The notes under the pieces were generated by a model that saw nothing but the letters and a program-made list of their open reading frames with translations, was not told the DNA's origin and did not search any database. The position numbers and the translations under genes are program-made. Below are positions 32,557 to 45,170 of a stretch of 64,000 bases of DNA, piece by piece. Position 1 is the stretch's first letter. Each line of letters begins with the position of its first letter. Origin of the DNA: Drechslerella dactyloides (taxonomy: Eukaryota; Ascomycota; Orbiliomycetes; Orbiliales; Orbiliaceae); NCBI GenBank assembly GCA_020064725.1, contig JAGTWJ010000002.1:3224001-3288000 (forward strand), written 5' to 3'.

Positions 32557-33534
32557 TTTGGCGGCGAGGTGAATGATAAGAATGTATAACTCAATATACT
32601 CTTATTCGGTTCAGATTCCTATATGCGGACCGTCAGCCATGCCATTCGCTCATGCTGCATGTGCACATGCATGCTGCCATGCTGGGCCACATCTGGCCGC
32701 AATCTATCGCAATCCAGCATGTTATTGTGGAGTACTCACCAAACAGGCGCAGCTGATCGGTTTGCGGTTTGTTGAATATTTGTTTATCTTGACCGTGTGA
32801 TAAGTCACGATGCCGGTGCTGATGATAGTGACACGAGTAGGAATGAGCGCGGCCGGTTTGGATGAATTCCCTCGAGAGCTGGATATCGAGTTATGCTACG
32901 ACTGGGCGTCCGTTCGTCTCGTCTCCGGAATCGATGCTTCGCCTGGAATGCAGATTTACCCGTTCGTATGTGATATCAGGCTGAACAGCAGCAGCTGCAG
33001 TGAAGAATAGACAGACAGACAGGAAAAAACCGCACAGCAGGCCGCCAATCAAGCCGGGTGATGGAGGGACAAGACAGCTAGCTGGACAGGGAGGGAATAG
33101 AACGAGAGCTAGCAGCTGAGGGGGGGAGCGAGGGGGTGTTATATGGATGCGAAGAACGGAGGAAAAGAAAGTATAAGTATGTCCTAAGTATATCTTAATT
33201 ATGGGTCGTGCTTTGAAGAGAGAGACCAAAGCGGGACCGACTGAAAGAGCGGATAGTTAGTGCGAATGGGCGAGTGATTGAATGAACGACTGAACTTTCG
33301 CACTAAACTGCGGATAAGAAGAAAAGATACACAAGAGAGTGACCGAATGGACGAAAGAATGGATAGCCCGCAATGCTATAGATCATGCAGATGCAGGAAG
33401 AAGAAGTGGGTTATTGCAAGTATGTACTCGCATCTGCAGCTGCATCTGTCTGTCTTGCAAGTCTGTCACTGCAGCGCCATGCACCTGAATTTCTCTCTCT
33501 CTTGCTTTCTTTCCAGCCAGGCCAGGATGCATGG

Positions 33535-33577
33535 AAAGAAAAGAAAAGAAAAGAAAGAAAGAAAGACAGAAAGAAAG
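33535..33577. repeat. GAAA-type microsatellite
   Basis: A purine run made of gaaa units with single interruptions lies in intergenic DNA and accounts for Lys/Glu-rich reading frames crossing it. Confidence 0.8.
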
Positions 33578-34380
33578 AAGAGGTTAGGTTAACACCGAAA
33601 GAAACAAAGAGAGGACGACACGAGGAAAAAGTAATTCATCTCACACCTCTCGGTCAGGCGTCCGTCGGGAAGAAAGGACGGACGAAGGAAAGGGGCGCCA
33701 TCTGCATCAGAGTCCGGTGTGGATGGCCTGCACTCGACTCCTTCCACCGCACCGCAACTGGACCGGGATGCCAATTGGCGGTGGGGACATCCGACAGGAC
33801 CTGGACCTTGGCTGCGGCCTCCCTTCCCAGTCCTGGCGCGCCCAGCCGAGACGGACGACGGCCAGATTAAAATTTGACATGCAGACAGCCAGACGGACAG
33901 ACGGACAGACGGACAGGCAAGACGAACGACGGTGCGAAAGATAGGCTGCGTGGAGGGGGGATTGGGAGAGTTCGTGTGTGCGTATTACGATCGCACAGAC
34001 GTCGAGGGTCGGCTTTCGACGCAGGGGCCGGTTTTCGAGTGGCACGAGCGACGTCGACGCAAGGGGCGCCCTCAAATCCAGTCCAGTCGACCTCCATCAC
34101 CACCTCCACCTCCACCACCATCATTGCATCGTGTCATCGTATCATCATCCCTCTTGCCACTTCGCTCACCACCCTCGCCATGCAGCAGACGAGTACTTGA
34201 GTTAAGCATCCGTGCAGAAACCTGACAATCAACAACTTTGTCAGAATTCAATTCCTCGGTTCCCACGCTTCTTCGTCTCTCGATGGAAGCTTTTCTAGAA
34301 ACCACTTGCAGACGCGAGGTTATCACCACCTGCAGCAATTAATGCATGCACGCAAGGCAGCTGCATTCCTCCCACCCATG

Positions 34381-34402
34381 GCCTGGCCTGGCCTGGCCTG
34401 GC
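34381..34402. repeat. CCTGG short tandem repeat
   Basis: Four consecutive cctgg units in intergenic DNA, flanked by ccaccca on both sides. No function is apparent. Confidence 0.75.
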
Positions 34403-35007
34403 CACCCATTCTCTGCCCACTAGAGACTTGGTACAAGCTGCATGCGCATGCATCTGTCCAAGTCCGCTGGTGCCAAATGCACCTATCGTATCATACCGAT
34501 GTCGGCGAGTGGGGATCCGTCGAAACGTGTCCCATGCAGCGGTGCGAGGGTTTAGCTCGATGCAATGCACTGTAACTCAATCAACTGTGGAGAGTCCCGT
34601 CGTTACTTTTACGTTTGTCTGCTCGTTTCGACGCATGGGTAATTCCTCTCGACACCACTGGCTGCTTTCTAGATAGACGCAACTTTAACTGTGGCAACTG
34701 GTCAACTTGTACACACACCAAGTTTAAACCTTTTCAATGCCGGTGTGTGTACACCGTCTACTGGATAATACACTCGCATGGCAAATTAAATCAGTCAAAC
34801 CATCCTGCATCCGGAGTCTCGTATATACCGCTTTTTTACCCAAGTATGTACATGCACAGCGCAATAACAAATCTTCTCTCGAACAAAGTAAGTCTGAAGT
34901 GTAATATAACATAATATTGCGACATCTACGCCCGCCCGGCCGAATGCTTCCAGCTTCTCCATGTGGCGATATATTCCATGTACCGTACGCATACGAGTCG
35001 AGCTCTG

Positions 35008-38000
35008 TCAGTTGGCGTCCGCCTTCTCCGCGGGCACTTCCCCTCCGACCGACAACACCTCCTGCGCTGCACACCATTTTACTCAAGTCAGCACATCTCC
35101 GCAATAGACTTATCGATCGTATCGTCGGTCGATAATATAGTGTAAAACAGCAAAGCGACACATCTGACTCAGGTTTGACATACCCGCCCACATCGACGCA
35201 TAAATCGTCCCGCCGTCGACCAGCTGCTGGTGCGTCCCCTGCTCCGCGACCACCCCGTCCTTCAGCACGATAATCGAATCTATTCGCAATGCCGTCAGCC
35301 GACCTTCCTTCCTTCCCTCTTCAAGAAATAACGAAAAAAATCTTCCATCCCCAAAAACTTAATTGAAGCGATCGGCTTGACTCCTTCCCCACCAAGGGTT
35401 GTCCGAGCCCCTGAGGCTTTACCGCATCGAGCCTAGTCCGGGTCATTCCCGCCGACCAGAAAAGTCGCAAAAGAACGAAAGACGAGGTCAAAGCGGCCCA
35501 CAGGCCCCATCCCTCAGACAGGACGCACGCAGGGAGCACCCCGGCCGAGCAACGTGGGTTCCCCCCATGCGCCATGTGTCTCATCAGCAGATTTGGGGGG
35601 AGAGGGGCTCAAGCTTTGGCAGATAAACTCGATCGATAGATGGGGCAGCTAGCCACCAGCTGCCCAACTCCGGAAGTACCTACCGCTATCATAGATCGTG
35701 CGCAATCGATGGGCGACAAACACGCTGGTCCGCTGCTTCTCCTTCAGGATCCCGTTGATGTTCTGCAGTAGCGACGTTTCGGTAGCCGTGTCTAGGGCAG
35801 ATGTCTACATGAACATGACAGGCACACGTGGAACCATCCACACCCACGTTCGTTAGCATTATAAAACATATTATCCTGCATATTAGCAAACAACATCGTA
35901 TCCGGAAACCACGCCTTCGGAAGCCCGTTGATGCTAGGGTATGTAAAAGGTGTGAATCGTAAAACAGAAGAGGTATATTTAGCATACCGCCTCGTCGAAA
36001 AACATGATCGGTGGGTCCTTGAGCAGCAGTCTCGAAACCGCAAGCCGTTGCTTTTCTCCACCTGTTGTTTCGCGAACAAAGCGTCCGTAAATTAGCCCAA
36101 TTTCTGTCAGACAGCTCCTGATAGCTAAAAATGGGGCCCGTGGTATCGTTGCCTCCGTATGTAATTTCTGAATAATCGAGCGGAAAGCCGATAGTGGGGA
36201 CACCACTTTGACGACATTCCACCAATACTTGTAAAATTGCCCATACCACGGCCTCGGAGCTGGCGAGCCGAGGAATGAACAAAAAAAAAAAAGGGGATTC
36301 CAATCGCTTATTACCTGATATCATAAGCCCTCGCTCGCCTACTTTCGTTTGATAGCCATCAGGGAACTTTGCAATCGTATCTTCAATCCGAGCGCGCCGG
36401 GCCACCGCTCTGACCTCCTCGTCGCTCGCATCCGTTCGCCCGTACCGTATGTTGTGCGCAATCGTGTTGTTGAACAGTGGCGTGTCCTGGGGCACGACGC
36501 CGATGGCCTGCCGGAGCGATTCCACCGTCACGTCGCGAATATCTTGGCCATCGATCAGAATGCGGCCCGAGTCGACATCGTAGTAACGGAACAGAAGGCG
36601 CAAGATGGTGGATTTTCTGCAAGCGCGCCTGGTTAGCGTTCAACTTCCTTTAAATTCTAGTCGACTGGAATAGCGTGTATATAAAAGTGATCTGAGAGGC
36701 GCATACCCGCAACCGCTGGGTCCCACAACTGCAATCTTGTGGCCGGCTGGAATCGTGAAGGAAACATTGTTGAGGATTCGCCGCTGATGATGGTATCCGA
36801 ACGAGACGTTCTCGAACCTGATTTCGCCGCCCTTGAGCACCAGCGGTTTCGCATGCGGAGCGTCCTACAAGCCATTCAGTCCGATATTCCATAATACGCT
36901 CCCGTCAATTGATTTCGCACCTTCACAGAGACGTTGACTTTCTGCAAATTGAACAAGGTTTCCATATCCAGCAGAGACTGTCGCAGTTCCCTGTACACGC
37001 TCCCGAGAAAGTTCAACGGCACGGACAGCTGAAAGACCAACTGGTTGATCATGACGAGGTCGCCGACGGTCATCGTCCCGTCCACGACGCCCTGCGCAGC
37101 AAGATACATCATCGCCGTCAACGCCGACGAGAAGATGATATTCTGGCCGCTGTTCAAGAACGCCAGAGACGTAGCAACCTTGATCGAGGCGGATTCGTAT
37201 CCCTGCAGCGCCTTGTCGTAGCGCTGAACCTCGAACTTTTCGTTGTTAAAGTACTTGACGGCCTCAAAGTTGATGAGCGAATCGACGGCCACTGTTGCCG
37301 CTGCGTTATCCGCTGCGTTTGCTTGTTTCCGGAACTTGGTTCGCCAGGACGTCGTAACGATGGTAAAAGCAGAGTACGCAGACATCGTCACGGCGGTGAC
37401 CACCGCGAATTGGGCGCCATAATTATACGTCTTGCAACAGTCAGCTTCCAAAGTGCACACCAACTTATGGTGTTTATATCCTATTCAACTCACCAAGATA
37501 CCACAGACCATGGATATCTCCAGCAGGATGGGCAAGATGTGGAATACCATGCTCGTGAGCACAAAGCTGATGCCCTTGGTACCACGATCGATAGCCCGCG
37601 TCAGCCCGCCAGTTTGCCGTGTCAGATGGAAATTCAAGTCCAGTCGCAGCAGATGGTTGAAGACGTCGCAGGCAACCCGCCGTATGGCAGTCTGCGCAAC
37701 CGTCGCAAAGACGGCATTCCGTATCTCTTGGAACGCCGTCGCTCCTATCCGCGCAAGGCCGTCTATAAACATATTAGCTGCACTTTTTCCGGTAGATGAG
37801 AGGAGGGTTAGACCAGTAGAAACAGACATGCCACTATTAAAGAGCCGACAACGGCTCCAGCCGTGCCTCCAATGACCGAGAAGTCGATGTTGAGCGAATC
37901 GACGATTGCCTTGAAGTAGAACGGGACTTGAACATTAAGAACCTACAATAACGCCGTTAGTGATCCCCAATTCATAAATACGTGAGACCGTATGTATGCC

Positions 38001-38533
38001 TACCTTTGCGCCGACCAGCAGTCCCACCGCCAGTCCCACTCGGACCTTCGTCCCTAGATTGTTCTATAGATTCGCCTTAGCACCAGCCAGTGTATCATCT
38101 CAAACATCATCCGGATGCTTCGGCATACCTTCGGCCATATATAGTGCACCATGTCCTTCAGAATGGCCCAATCGGCCTTCCTCTGTGCTGCCTTTGATAC
38201 ATCCATCGAAGTTAGCAGCGGATCCGCTGCCGCCGTCACCTTCGCCTTCTGTAAGTCCTTCCCGCCATCTGCCTGCTGCGGGCCCTGCGATGCCTTGGTG
38301 GGGCCTTTTCCATCCTGCGGCCCATCCCGCTTCACAGCGTGGGTCGTACTCGGTGTTTGCGACGCGGCATAGCGACGGAAGACGGCCGGCGCTTGGCGCC
38401 CGCGTAGACCACAGAAGGCAGAATCAGTCCTGAAGAAGGGATGCGGGTGCGCAGAGGCCGAGTTATGCTGCGATATCTGCTTTGCGAACTGCTGCCGCGC
38501 GCAGAGTCGACCGAAGCGCGCGAACGAGTGCAT
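35008..38533 (-). CDS. ATM1: Atm1-type mitochondrial ABC half-transporter (722 aa, 11 exons)
   Basis: Exons: 38129-38533, 38004-38063, 37828-37942, 37494-37762, 36921-37430, 36707-36864, 36315-36616, 35988-36061, 35684-35804, 35184-35279, 35008-35066. Atm1 sits in the inner mitochondrial membrane and exports a glutathione-linked sulfur compound needed for cytosolic and nuclear Fe-S protein assembly. The N-terminus is an Arg-rich presequence. The transmembrane domain contains V-P-F-Y-F-K and R-Q-T-G-G-L-T-R-A-I-D-R-G. The nucleotide-binding domain has Walker A G-P-S-G-C-G-K-S-T (about 501-509, split by intron 6), signature I-S-G-G-E-K-Q-R, Walker B I-M-F-F-D-E-A and the H-loop V-A-H-R-L. The start is the ATG at 38533; the in-frame codon at 38614 is GTG. 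Introns 7-9 are unusually long (253, 183, 404 nt). The third donor is GTCTGT. Confidence 0.93.
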
Positions 38534-40032
38534 GGCGCCCCACGCGCGAGAAGTCGAGCAGAGCCGGCCGGGTCCGAACGCAGGTCGTATATGGTCGATT
38601 GGCGAACGTATCACCGCATCTTCGAGTGCCGGATTGGAGGTATCACGGTGCAGTGCATCCAGTCACGGCCGCAGTCGGCGTTACGGTGCGTTCTTAGTAA
38701 GCGGGAAGCTTGGAAATGGTGGCTGTCGGACCGACGTTTTTGGCGGTGTTTTGTTACGGCCGAGCACACCATCCGGAACCTTGCGCCAGTGCGGCAACCA
38801 CGGACAACCTACCTCGACAGACGACAGGCATATTGCCTCGGCAGTACATACGTGCGGATTGCTACCAGGACGCTGCCGGCACTCGTGGGACATGATATCA
38901 TGCATGCAGGAACCTCAATCGGTAGGCAGACGCGAGTCGGATCCAATGCGTTCGAGAGCAAGTCGTCAGCAACGACGTGGAGGCCATCATGGGATGACCT
39001 GTGCGATTGTGCGGTGCACTGTGCGCCCAGATGCATCTAGATGTACCGAGATAATGATCACTGGCATGCGTGGCCATGGCCACTGACCGAGCCGGCACCG
39101 GCGAACGGTACGATCCAGCCAATTTTCTCACTCGGCTTGATATCCATTGGCATTCGATTATTCGCCCGCTGTGCATATGTATGCATCGTATGCACGTCTG
39201 AACTCGCCGGCCAACATTGATGGAAAATTCAGCCAGCAAGCTTCATCTCGAACAAGCTATTCCGCGCGCACGGACAGCGCGCGCCAGGTAGTGTCCATGA
39301 ACATGGGGGTCGAGTGTCTCCCCACGGCATTATCCCAACGGCAGAGATCCTGCATCAACCTCGATCGAATTCCAGCTCTCTCATTCGCCCTTCTCACGCA
39401 AGGCCTAGGAATGGCGCGCTCCTGGTAACATGACCTCTGCAACTGCACCCCGCAATCCAATTCGAGGCTAGCTGACCCCGTGCTTGTTCCCGGCCCGGGG
39501 GGGGGGGCTGACGTCAAAGACCCCCAGACTGCCAGGAGGGCGTGGGATGGTGCACTGCAGGACGGCGATGCAATGAGGAATGCAACAGATGCCAGGTCAG
39601 CTCGATTGCTTGCGGCAGCCGTTACACACGGCTTTTCATAATACGGCGCGATCGAAGCTGACAGCTCGCAATGTTGCCGAACGTGAATCCGGCCGCCGGT
39701 CATCGTCGCTGCTTCAAGATGTGCTATTTAACGTCTGACACTTCCTTGCAGTAGCTTTTCCAATTGTCCTGAATTGTACTGGAGGCTAACTCTCCGTTGA
39801 CATCACGAAGCTCGGTTCGCTGGCAGCTCTTGGCTCCCGCGTAGGCGAGTTGTTGCATTTTGCACCGCCAACACATTTCGGACCGCAGACTTGAAGTCGT
39901 GGAGCTATCGTCGTCCGCTTCGTCAATTCATAGTCCCGTAAACTCCGCTTTACTTTATAATCCATGCATTGGCCGATTCGTTTTCGATCTCCCATAATAT
40001 CACATTGTCGATTGAAGCTTTCTACATCAATC
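38534..40032. other. Intergenic between divergent ATM1 and dioxygenase genes
   Basis: 1.5 kb holding the promoters of both genes. A run of about ten G lies near 39497-39508. Overlapping frames on both strands show no motif. Confidence 0.5.
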
Positions 40033-41261
40033 ATGTCTGCCCAAGTCCCCATCATCGACTTTTCCCGCTTCATTGGGGGAGATGCCGGCGCCCGTCTGGA
40101 CGTCGCCAAAGAGATCGCTGATGCATTCCGCACTTACGGCTTCGTCCACCTTACCAACCATCCTATCCCTCCCTCCTCCATCTCCATGGCCTTTCGCCAG
40201 TCGAAGCTTTTCTTCGACCTGCCTGTCTCCTCTAAATCGAAGGCTCCACATCCACCCGGCTTCAAAGTCCACCGCGGATACTCCCACATCGGACTGGAGA
40301 AAATCTCCAACCTCACAGCAAGCACCAACGGCTTCACAAACGGCACCACCAACGGCACCGACGATGCAAAAAAGGCTGTGGCTCACCAGATTCCGGACCT
40401 CAAGGAGTCCTACGATATCGGCTCCGAGCACAATGTCGAGCAGCCGAACGTCTGGCCGCCGCCAAACCTCCTCCCCGGTTACCGAGGGTTCATGACAGGC
40501 TTCTACTGGACGCTAGCCGAGTTTGCGCGTGAGATCTTGCGAGCCTTGGCCCTCGGAATCGGTCTGGAGGAGGAGCATTTGTTCAAATTCTACGAGGGGG
40601 AGCATAACCAGCTACGACTGCTGCATTATCCGGAGGTCGAAGCGCGAATCCTCGAGGAAGGGTGCGCGACCCGAATCTCCGCACACTGCGACTGGAGGTG
40701 CGTACATGTACATCGTATCCCCATTCCTGCTATCGAGTGCATCGACCCTCTATTGTATCTTCAAAAAATGTCATGTAGGGAGTATGGCAGGAATATCTGC
40801 TGACATACCACAGTGCCTTCACAATGCTCTTCCAAGACGACTGCGGTGGTCTCGAAGTCGAAAGTCCCACTACGCCTGGAAAATTCATCACAGTCGAGCC
40901 AATCGAGCACGCCTGCCTCGTCAACATTGGCGACCTCATGGCCCGCTGGAGCAATGGTATCTGACCCCATACATACTTGATTGAGTTGGTGCAACGTCTA
41001 ATCTAACACGCTTGATGACCATTAGACTTCCTCAAGTCGACCTCCCACCGCGTTGGTCTCCCGCCGCTGCTTCAAAACCGCTGCGCGGGCGACAAGCGCA
41101 CTACCCGCTCCCGATACTCTATCGCTTACTTTGTCACCACACCGCCCGACGCGATCATCGAGTGTCTACCGTCGTGCATCGACGAAGCCCACCCGGCAAA
41201 GTACGCGCCTATCACGCAGCGCGAGTACAACCTTGCAAAGGCTAGCCTGAGTTATCTTTAG
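40033..41261 (+). CDS. 2-oxoglutarate/Fe(II) dioxygenase, isopenicillin-N-synthase-like (347 aa)
   Basis: Exons are 40033-40697, 40814-40956 and 41026-41261. The start MSAQVPIIDFSRF, the N-terminal D-A-F-R-T-Y-G-F-V-H-L-T-N-H and the jelly-roll core are typical of the DIOX_N/2OG-FeII_Oxy superfamily. The iron ligands are visible as His218-x-Asp220 (S-A-H-C-D-W) and His277 (S-T-S-H-R-V). Arg299-x-Ser301 (S-R-Y-S) would bind 2-oxoglutarate. So the enzyme should be active, oxidising an unknown small substrate. No biosynthetic neighbours suggest a pathway; homologues in fungi are often single housekeeping-like genes. An N/G/T-rich loop lies near residue 100. Splice donors are GTGCGT and GTATCT. 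Confidence 0.9.
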
Positions 41262-41666
41262 CTCTTGTCGCTGTCGGCTCTTTCTATGATTGGTGAATGA
41301 TAGTGTCAACGTTTTCTGTATTCAAGCAATAGCTGCCAGCTGTATCCAAATTAAAAGTTATTCAGTGGATGATTCTTCTGTTTTATCGATACTAGTTTTA
41401 TAATCTGGAATTTAATGCATGTCCATCTGTACAGTAGCAATGCATGCGTATATTTCTGTATTTACACCCACGTCGAGTCCGCGTCGTTACTTTCAATCCA
41501 AGGCTGTCGACCATCTAGTGCCTCTTCCACAGAAAATGAAACCATGTGTGAATACAAAAGTTTTTACTATATACGGGCCGGCCTACTTGCCTTCCACAAA
41601 CCCACTAAAGATAACAATACTAGTATGTATGTACGCATGCATGCATGTATTTACAGCGCCGCACGA
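41262..41666. other. Convergent 3' flanks, no gene
   Basis: 405-bp spacer between two convergent genes, with an atgtatgtacgcatgcatgcatg run (about 41623-41647). Nothing coding is supported. Confidence 0.5.
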
Positions 41667-43199
41667 TCACTTGATGTAATCATCCTGCACGTGCCAGTAC
41701 TGCCGCTCCGCCTGCCGTTCCTTCTCCGTCATCGGCGGCAAGTCATAATACTTATTCGACCGGTACTGCCGAATGTACGGGAACATGGCCTCCGACAAAT
41801 CGTCCGTCTTGGTCATCCCCAGGTCCTTGAACGTCTTGGCCGTCGGATCGATCACCTGGTCGATGAACTCGCGCTCGACTTCGTCCGCGCACTTTTGCGG
41901 CCACCACACCCATTCCCAGGCGCTGCGGTAGAGGCTGTGCAGTCGCTTGGGGATATTGATGTGCGTGAGATTGTCCTGCAGTGTTTCCTTCTTGATCAGG
42001 TCGCGGATCTCGCCCATGGTGTATTCCTTCGGGCCGTAGAGTTCGAAGGTCTGTCCGGCCGTCGAGTCGTCGTAGGCGATCTTTTCGAGTGCTTTGCCCA
42101 CGTCGATGGCCTGGATTGGAATAAAAATTAGCATCCAGAGCACGGCAATAGCGAGGGGAGGACAGGGCTAGTGCATACGTGGACTGGCCAGAACTTCTCA
42201 CGGAGGTGGTTCGAGGAGATCAACCAATGCTTGTTGGCGAGCATGTGCAGCAGCCGGTCTTCCTCGCCAAACATCCGCGACGGCCGAACGATCGTGGTCT
42301 CCGGGAAGAGTTTCCGGGCCTCGATTTCGCCTTGAGCTTTGGTGCGGTAGAAAGCGGACGGCGAGTCGAGATCCGCGTTGTAGGATGAGACGTGGATGTA
42401 TCGGTCGACGTCGTACTTTGCCACGGCCTCGACGATGCGCTGGGTGCCCTCGACGTGGACGTCCCAGAAGCTGAAGTTCCTATCGGCGCGATGCGTCAGC
42501 AGAGTACCGGCATGGAGGAGGTCAGTATATGTATACGTACTTGGTTTCGTGGTCCCGGCCGATGAGGTTGATAACGATATCGGAGTGTCGCACACTCTCT
42601 TCAATGGACTGCGTGTTTCGCAGATCGAATTCCTGCAATACGCTGTTAGCAACCCATGTGAATACAACCGGCTTGATGCGTGTATCAATACCAGAAAAGT
42701 TATCCGTCCCAGGTCGCCGGTGACCTTGAGGTGCCGCTTCCACATCTCCTCTCGGTATGGGACGACGACCGAACATCCCGTGCGAGCTGTGACCCCGAAC
42801 CGCGCCGTCAGCCCTTATATCCCCATCGTTGCGCCGGAACCGGGACACATACCCAATCGACTGACGATGTAGCGACCCAGAAATCCCGGTGCACCGAATA
42901 CCGTGACGCAATGGCCTGTCGAGATTGGATGGTTGGTTAATTAATTCGTGATGCTACAATGCGGACGGCGAGTCGAGGTACCTCCGAGCGACGACCTGGA
43001 CAGCGATTTCAACGTTAGTAAACTGCACAAATCACAATCGCCGACGGTATGGAACGCACCTCCCGCCGCCTTGTCTGTATATCGGCTTTCCCGTCCTCGT
43101 GATGGTGATGTCGTGGATGTGTCGGGTGTTCCGTACGGCCGCCGATGCGGGCCTGAAGGCCGGCCGGCTGCCGGAAACGAGGACTCTCGCGGCAGACAT
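41667..43199 (-). CDS. nuo-40: NADH dehydrogenase (complex I) 40 kDa subunit, NDUFA9 type (382 aa)
   Basis: Seven exons: 43060-43199, 42982-42995 (14 nt), 42853-42915, 42692-42786, 42541-42632, 42179-42479, 41667-42110. The protein is the accessory complex I subunit of the atypical short-chain dehydrogenase family (human NDUFA9, Neurospora nuo-40), located at the matrix arm. After a mitochondrial presequence comes Q-G-G-G-R-S-S-L-G-G, built across the 14-nt exon. The NAD(P)-binding V-F-G-A-P-G-F-L-G-R-Y-I-V follows, then V-V-V-P-Y-R-E-E-M, F-D-L-R-N-T-Q-S-I, Y-R-T-K-A-Q-G-E and V-E-R-E-F-I-D-Q-V-I-D. All phases close. It is divergent from RPN9. The C-terminal exon alone is a 158-codon frame; the N-terminal half is only readable after splicing. 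Confidence 0.94.
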
Positions 43200-43548
43200 G
43201 GCCGGTGGAAGGATATCGAGACTCTCCGATGGTCCTTCGTTCGGAGTGCGCGGGTGGTAGAGCGGTGGTCGCGGCGGGAATGCAGTCGTGAGGGCGTTTT
43301 TACATGCGGGTGAGGCTCCCAACGGCCGGCGAATGATGTCGTTGGCGGCGGAGAGTTAGCGAGGCGGCCAGGCCGCACTTCACAGCTCCACGCCTCTCCG
43401 CCCACCTCCAACCTCCAACGTTATCGTATCGCCAGCACCGATATCCATCACCACCCCGCATATCGCTCCCATCCCGACAGCTACGCGTGCTGCCGTACTC
43501 CCGATCCGTCGTACCGTACATACACACCGCCCGGAAGCAACAACAGCC
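43200..43548. promoter_or_regulatory. Shared divergent promoter of nuo-40 and RPN9
   Basis: 349 bp separate the two start codons. The half next to RPN9 is C/A-rich like a fungal leader. I did not find a yeast-type proteasome control element (GGTGGCAAA). Shared expression of a complex I subunit and a proteasome lid subunit is possible but only inferred from spacing. Confidence 0.5.
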
Positions 43549-44832
43549 ATGACGGTCGACATCCAGGCGTTCCTGTCCGAGGAACGCGACAAGGCGGACG
43601 ACGAGCTCGCCGTCATGTTCATCACGTTCGAGGAGATGTGGTCCCGCCGCCTGTGGCATCAGCTCACGCAGTCCCTGCTTGAGTTCTTCAACCGGCCCGA
43701 GAGCGCGAAGCAGCGGCTGTCGATATACCAGACTTTCGTGCTGTCGTTCGCGGACAAGATCAACCAGCTCAACCTCGTCTCGTTAGGACTGCTGGCCGCG
43801 TCACAGATCCAAGGTTCGAGCTGCCCCGCCATACTCTTAGATGTATACTTGGATCACGAGCATGTACTAACAGCTCTCGCCTCACGTACTGTATAGACAA
43901 GAAGGAGGCTCTGAACTTTCTGAACGAGCTGAAGGGCAAGGTCAAGGACAAGTCTCCAGAAGCATACGTCTACGCCACCGTTGAAGGGGCCAAGATCAAG
44001 CTGCAGCTGGACGACTTTGAAGGCGGCCGCGCCGACCTCGACGAGTCCCAGAAGATCCTGGACCAGTTCGACTCCGTGGAATCGATGGTCCACGCCTCCT
44101 TCTACAACGCCAACGCCTCCTACTACCACGTACGCACACGCTTCCCCACCTTGCACCTTTCTCCTGCTTGATGAACCTCCATCCTAACATGTACACCCCG
44201 CCCACTAGGCCCGCCAGGAATTCGCATCGTACTACAAGAACTCCCTCCTCTACCTCGCCTGCGTCAACATCGACGACCTCGCCGCGGAAGACCGCCAGTC
44301 CCGCGCCTACCACCTCGCCGTCTCCGCGCTAGCCGCGGACACCATCTACAATTTCGGCGAGCTCCTCCTGCACCCGATCCTCGACTCCCTCAAGGGCACC
44401 CAGCACGAGTGGATCCACACGCTCCTCTACGCGTTCAACGACGGCAACATTGGGAAATACGAAGCCCTGGCCGTCCACCTCGCCAAAGAGCCGCTGCTGA
44501 GCTCCCGCACGGACTTTCTCCGCCGCAAAATCCGGCTGAGCGCCCTGACGGAGGCCGTCTTTGTCCGCCCGCCGAACGAGCGCGCGCTGTCGTTCGCCAC
44601 GATCGTGAAGGACACGCAGGTCGCGCCGGACGAGGTGGAGCATCTGCTGATGAAGGCGTTGAGTCTCGGGTTGATCCGCGGCTCGATAGACCAGGTGTCT
44701 GGCATCGCGCGGATATCGTGGGTGCAGCCCAAGGTGCTGACGATGCAGCAGATCAAGGGCATGCGGGACCGGTTGATCGAGTGGGATGCCGGGGTGAGCC
44801 AGCTGGGCGACTGGATGGAGAACAAGCTGTAG
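43549..44832 (+). CDS. RPN9: 26S proteasome lid subunit Rpn9 (373 aa)
   Basis: Exons are 43549-43813, 43897-44129 and 44209-44832. Rpn9 (human PSMD13) is a PCI-domain scaffold of the 19S lid. Supporting sequence includes the N-terminal helical repeats (E-E-M-W-S-R-R-L-W-H-Q-L-T), D-K-K-E-A-L-N-F-L, the tract A-S-Y-Y-K-N-S-L-L-Y-L-A and the PCI winged helix with V-E-H-L-L-M-K-A-L-S-L-G-L-I-R-G-S-I-D-Q-V, ending in W-V-Q-P-K-V-L plus a C-terminal helix. Length fits the family (about 375-390). Introns are 83 and 79 nt. Confidence 0.94.
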
Positions 44833-45170
44833 ATCGGGGCATTTACGAATGTATGTATGTAGACGTCCGCGTGCATGAGGTACGATAGGATAATTTCACG
44901 ATACCTATGCTCGATTCCATCGTGATCTTCTTTCGATAATTTAGGTGTGGTTATATGGATGGATGGAGATATATCTTTCGGCGTCCAATGCACGACATAC
45001 CGCGGAAAGCACGACTTCGTGATACCTCATATACCCGGAACATCTATTACAAATTGAGTAGAGAAGGCAACCACCACGCTATAAAACGCATCCATGATGT
45101 AAAATACCCAGCCAAAAACTCACATGAACGCCGTTTCCCCAGTATTGTCCGTAACCTCCCACGCCCTTTG
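44833..45170. other. Convergent 3' flanks, no gene
   Basis: 338 bp between RPN9 and the J-protein gene; atgtatgtatgtag-type run near 44848-44861. No feature beyond presumed untranslated regions. Confidence 0.5.

Larger units (their letters stand above)
32557..35007. other. Long intergenic region with simple repeats
   Basis: 2.45 kb between the small gene and the 3' end of ATM1. It contains an AAAG-type microsatellite (about 33535-33577), GGACAGAC repeats (about 33893-33917) and a CCTGG run (about 34381-34402). No supported gene; frames to 161 codons overlap these repeats. Confidence 0.5.

Noticed and set aside
35430..35580. C/D-box snoRNA candidate in ATM1 intron 9 (minus strand TGATGA and CTGA)
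   Set aside because: The base before TGATGA is not a purine and no terminal stem pairs the two boxes, so the boxes are probably chance.
38612..38614. Upstream start of ATM1 at 38614
   Set aside because: The codon is GTG. The ATG at 38533 gives a good presequence and a normal family length.
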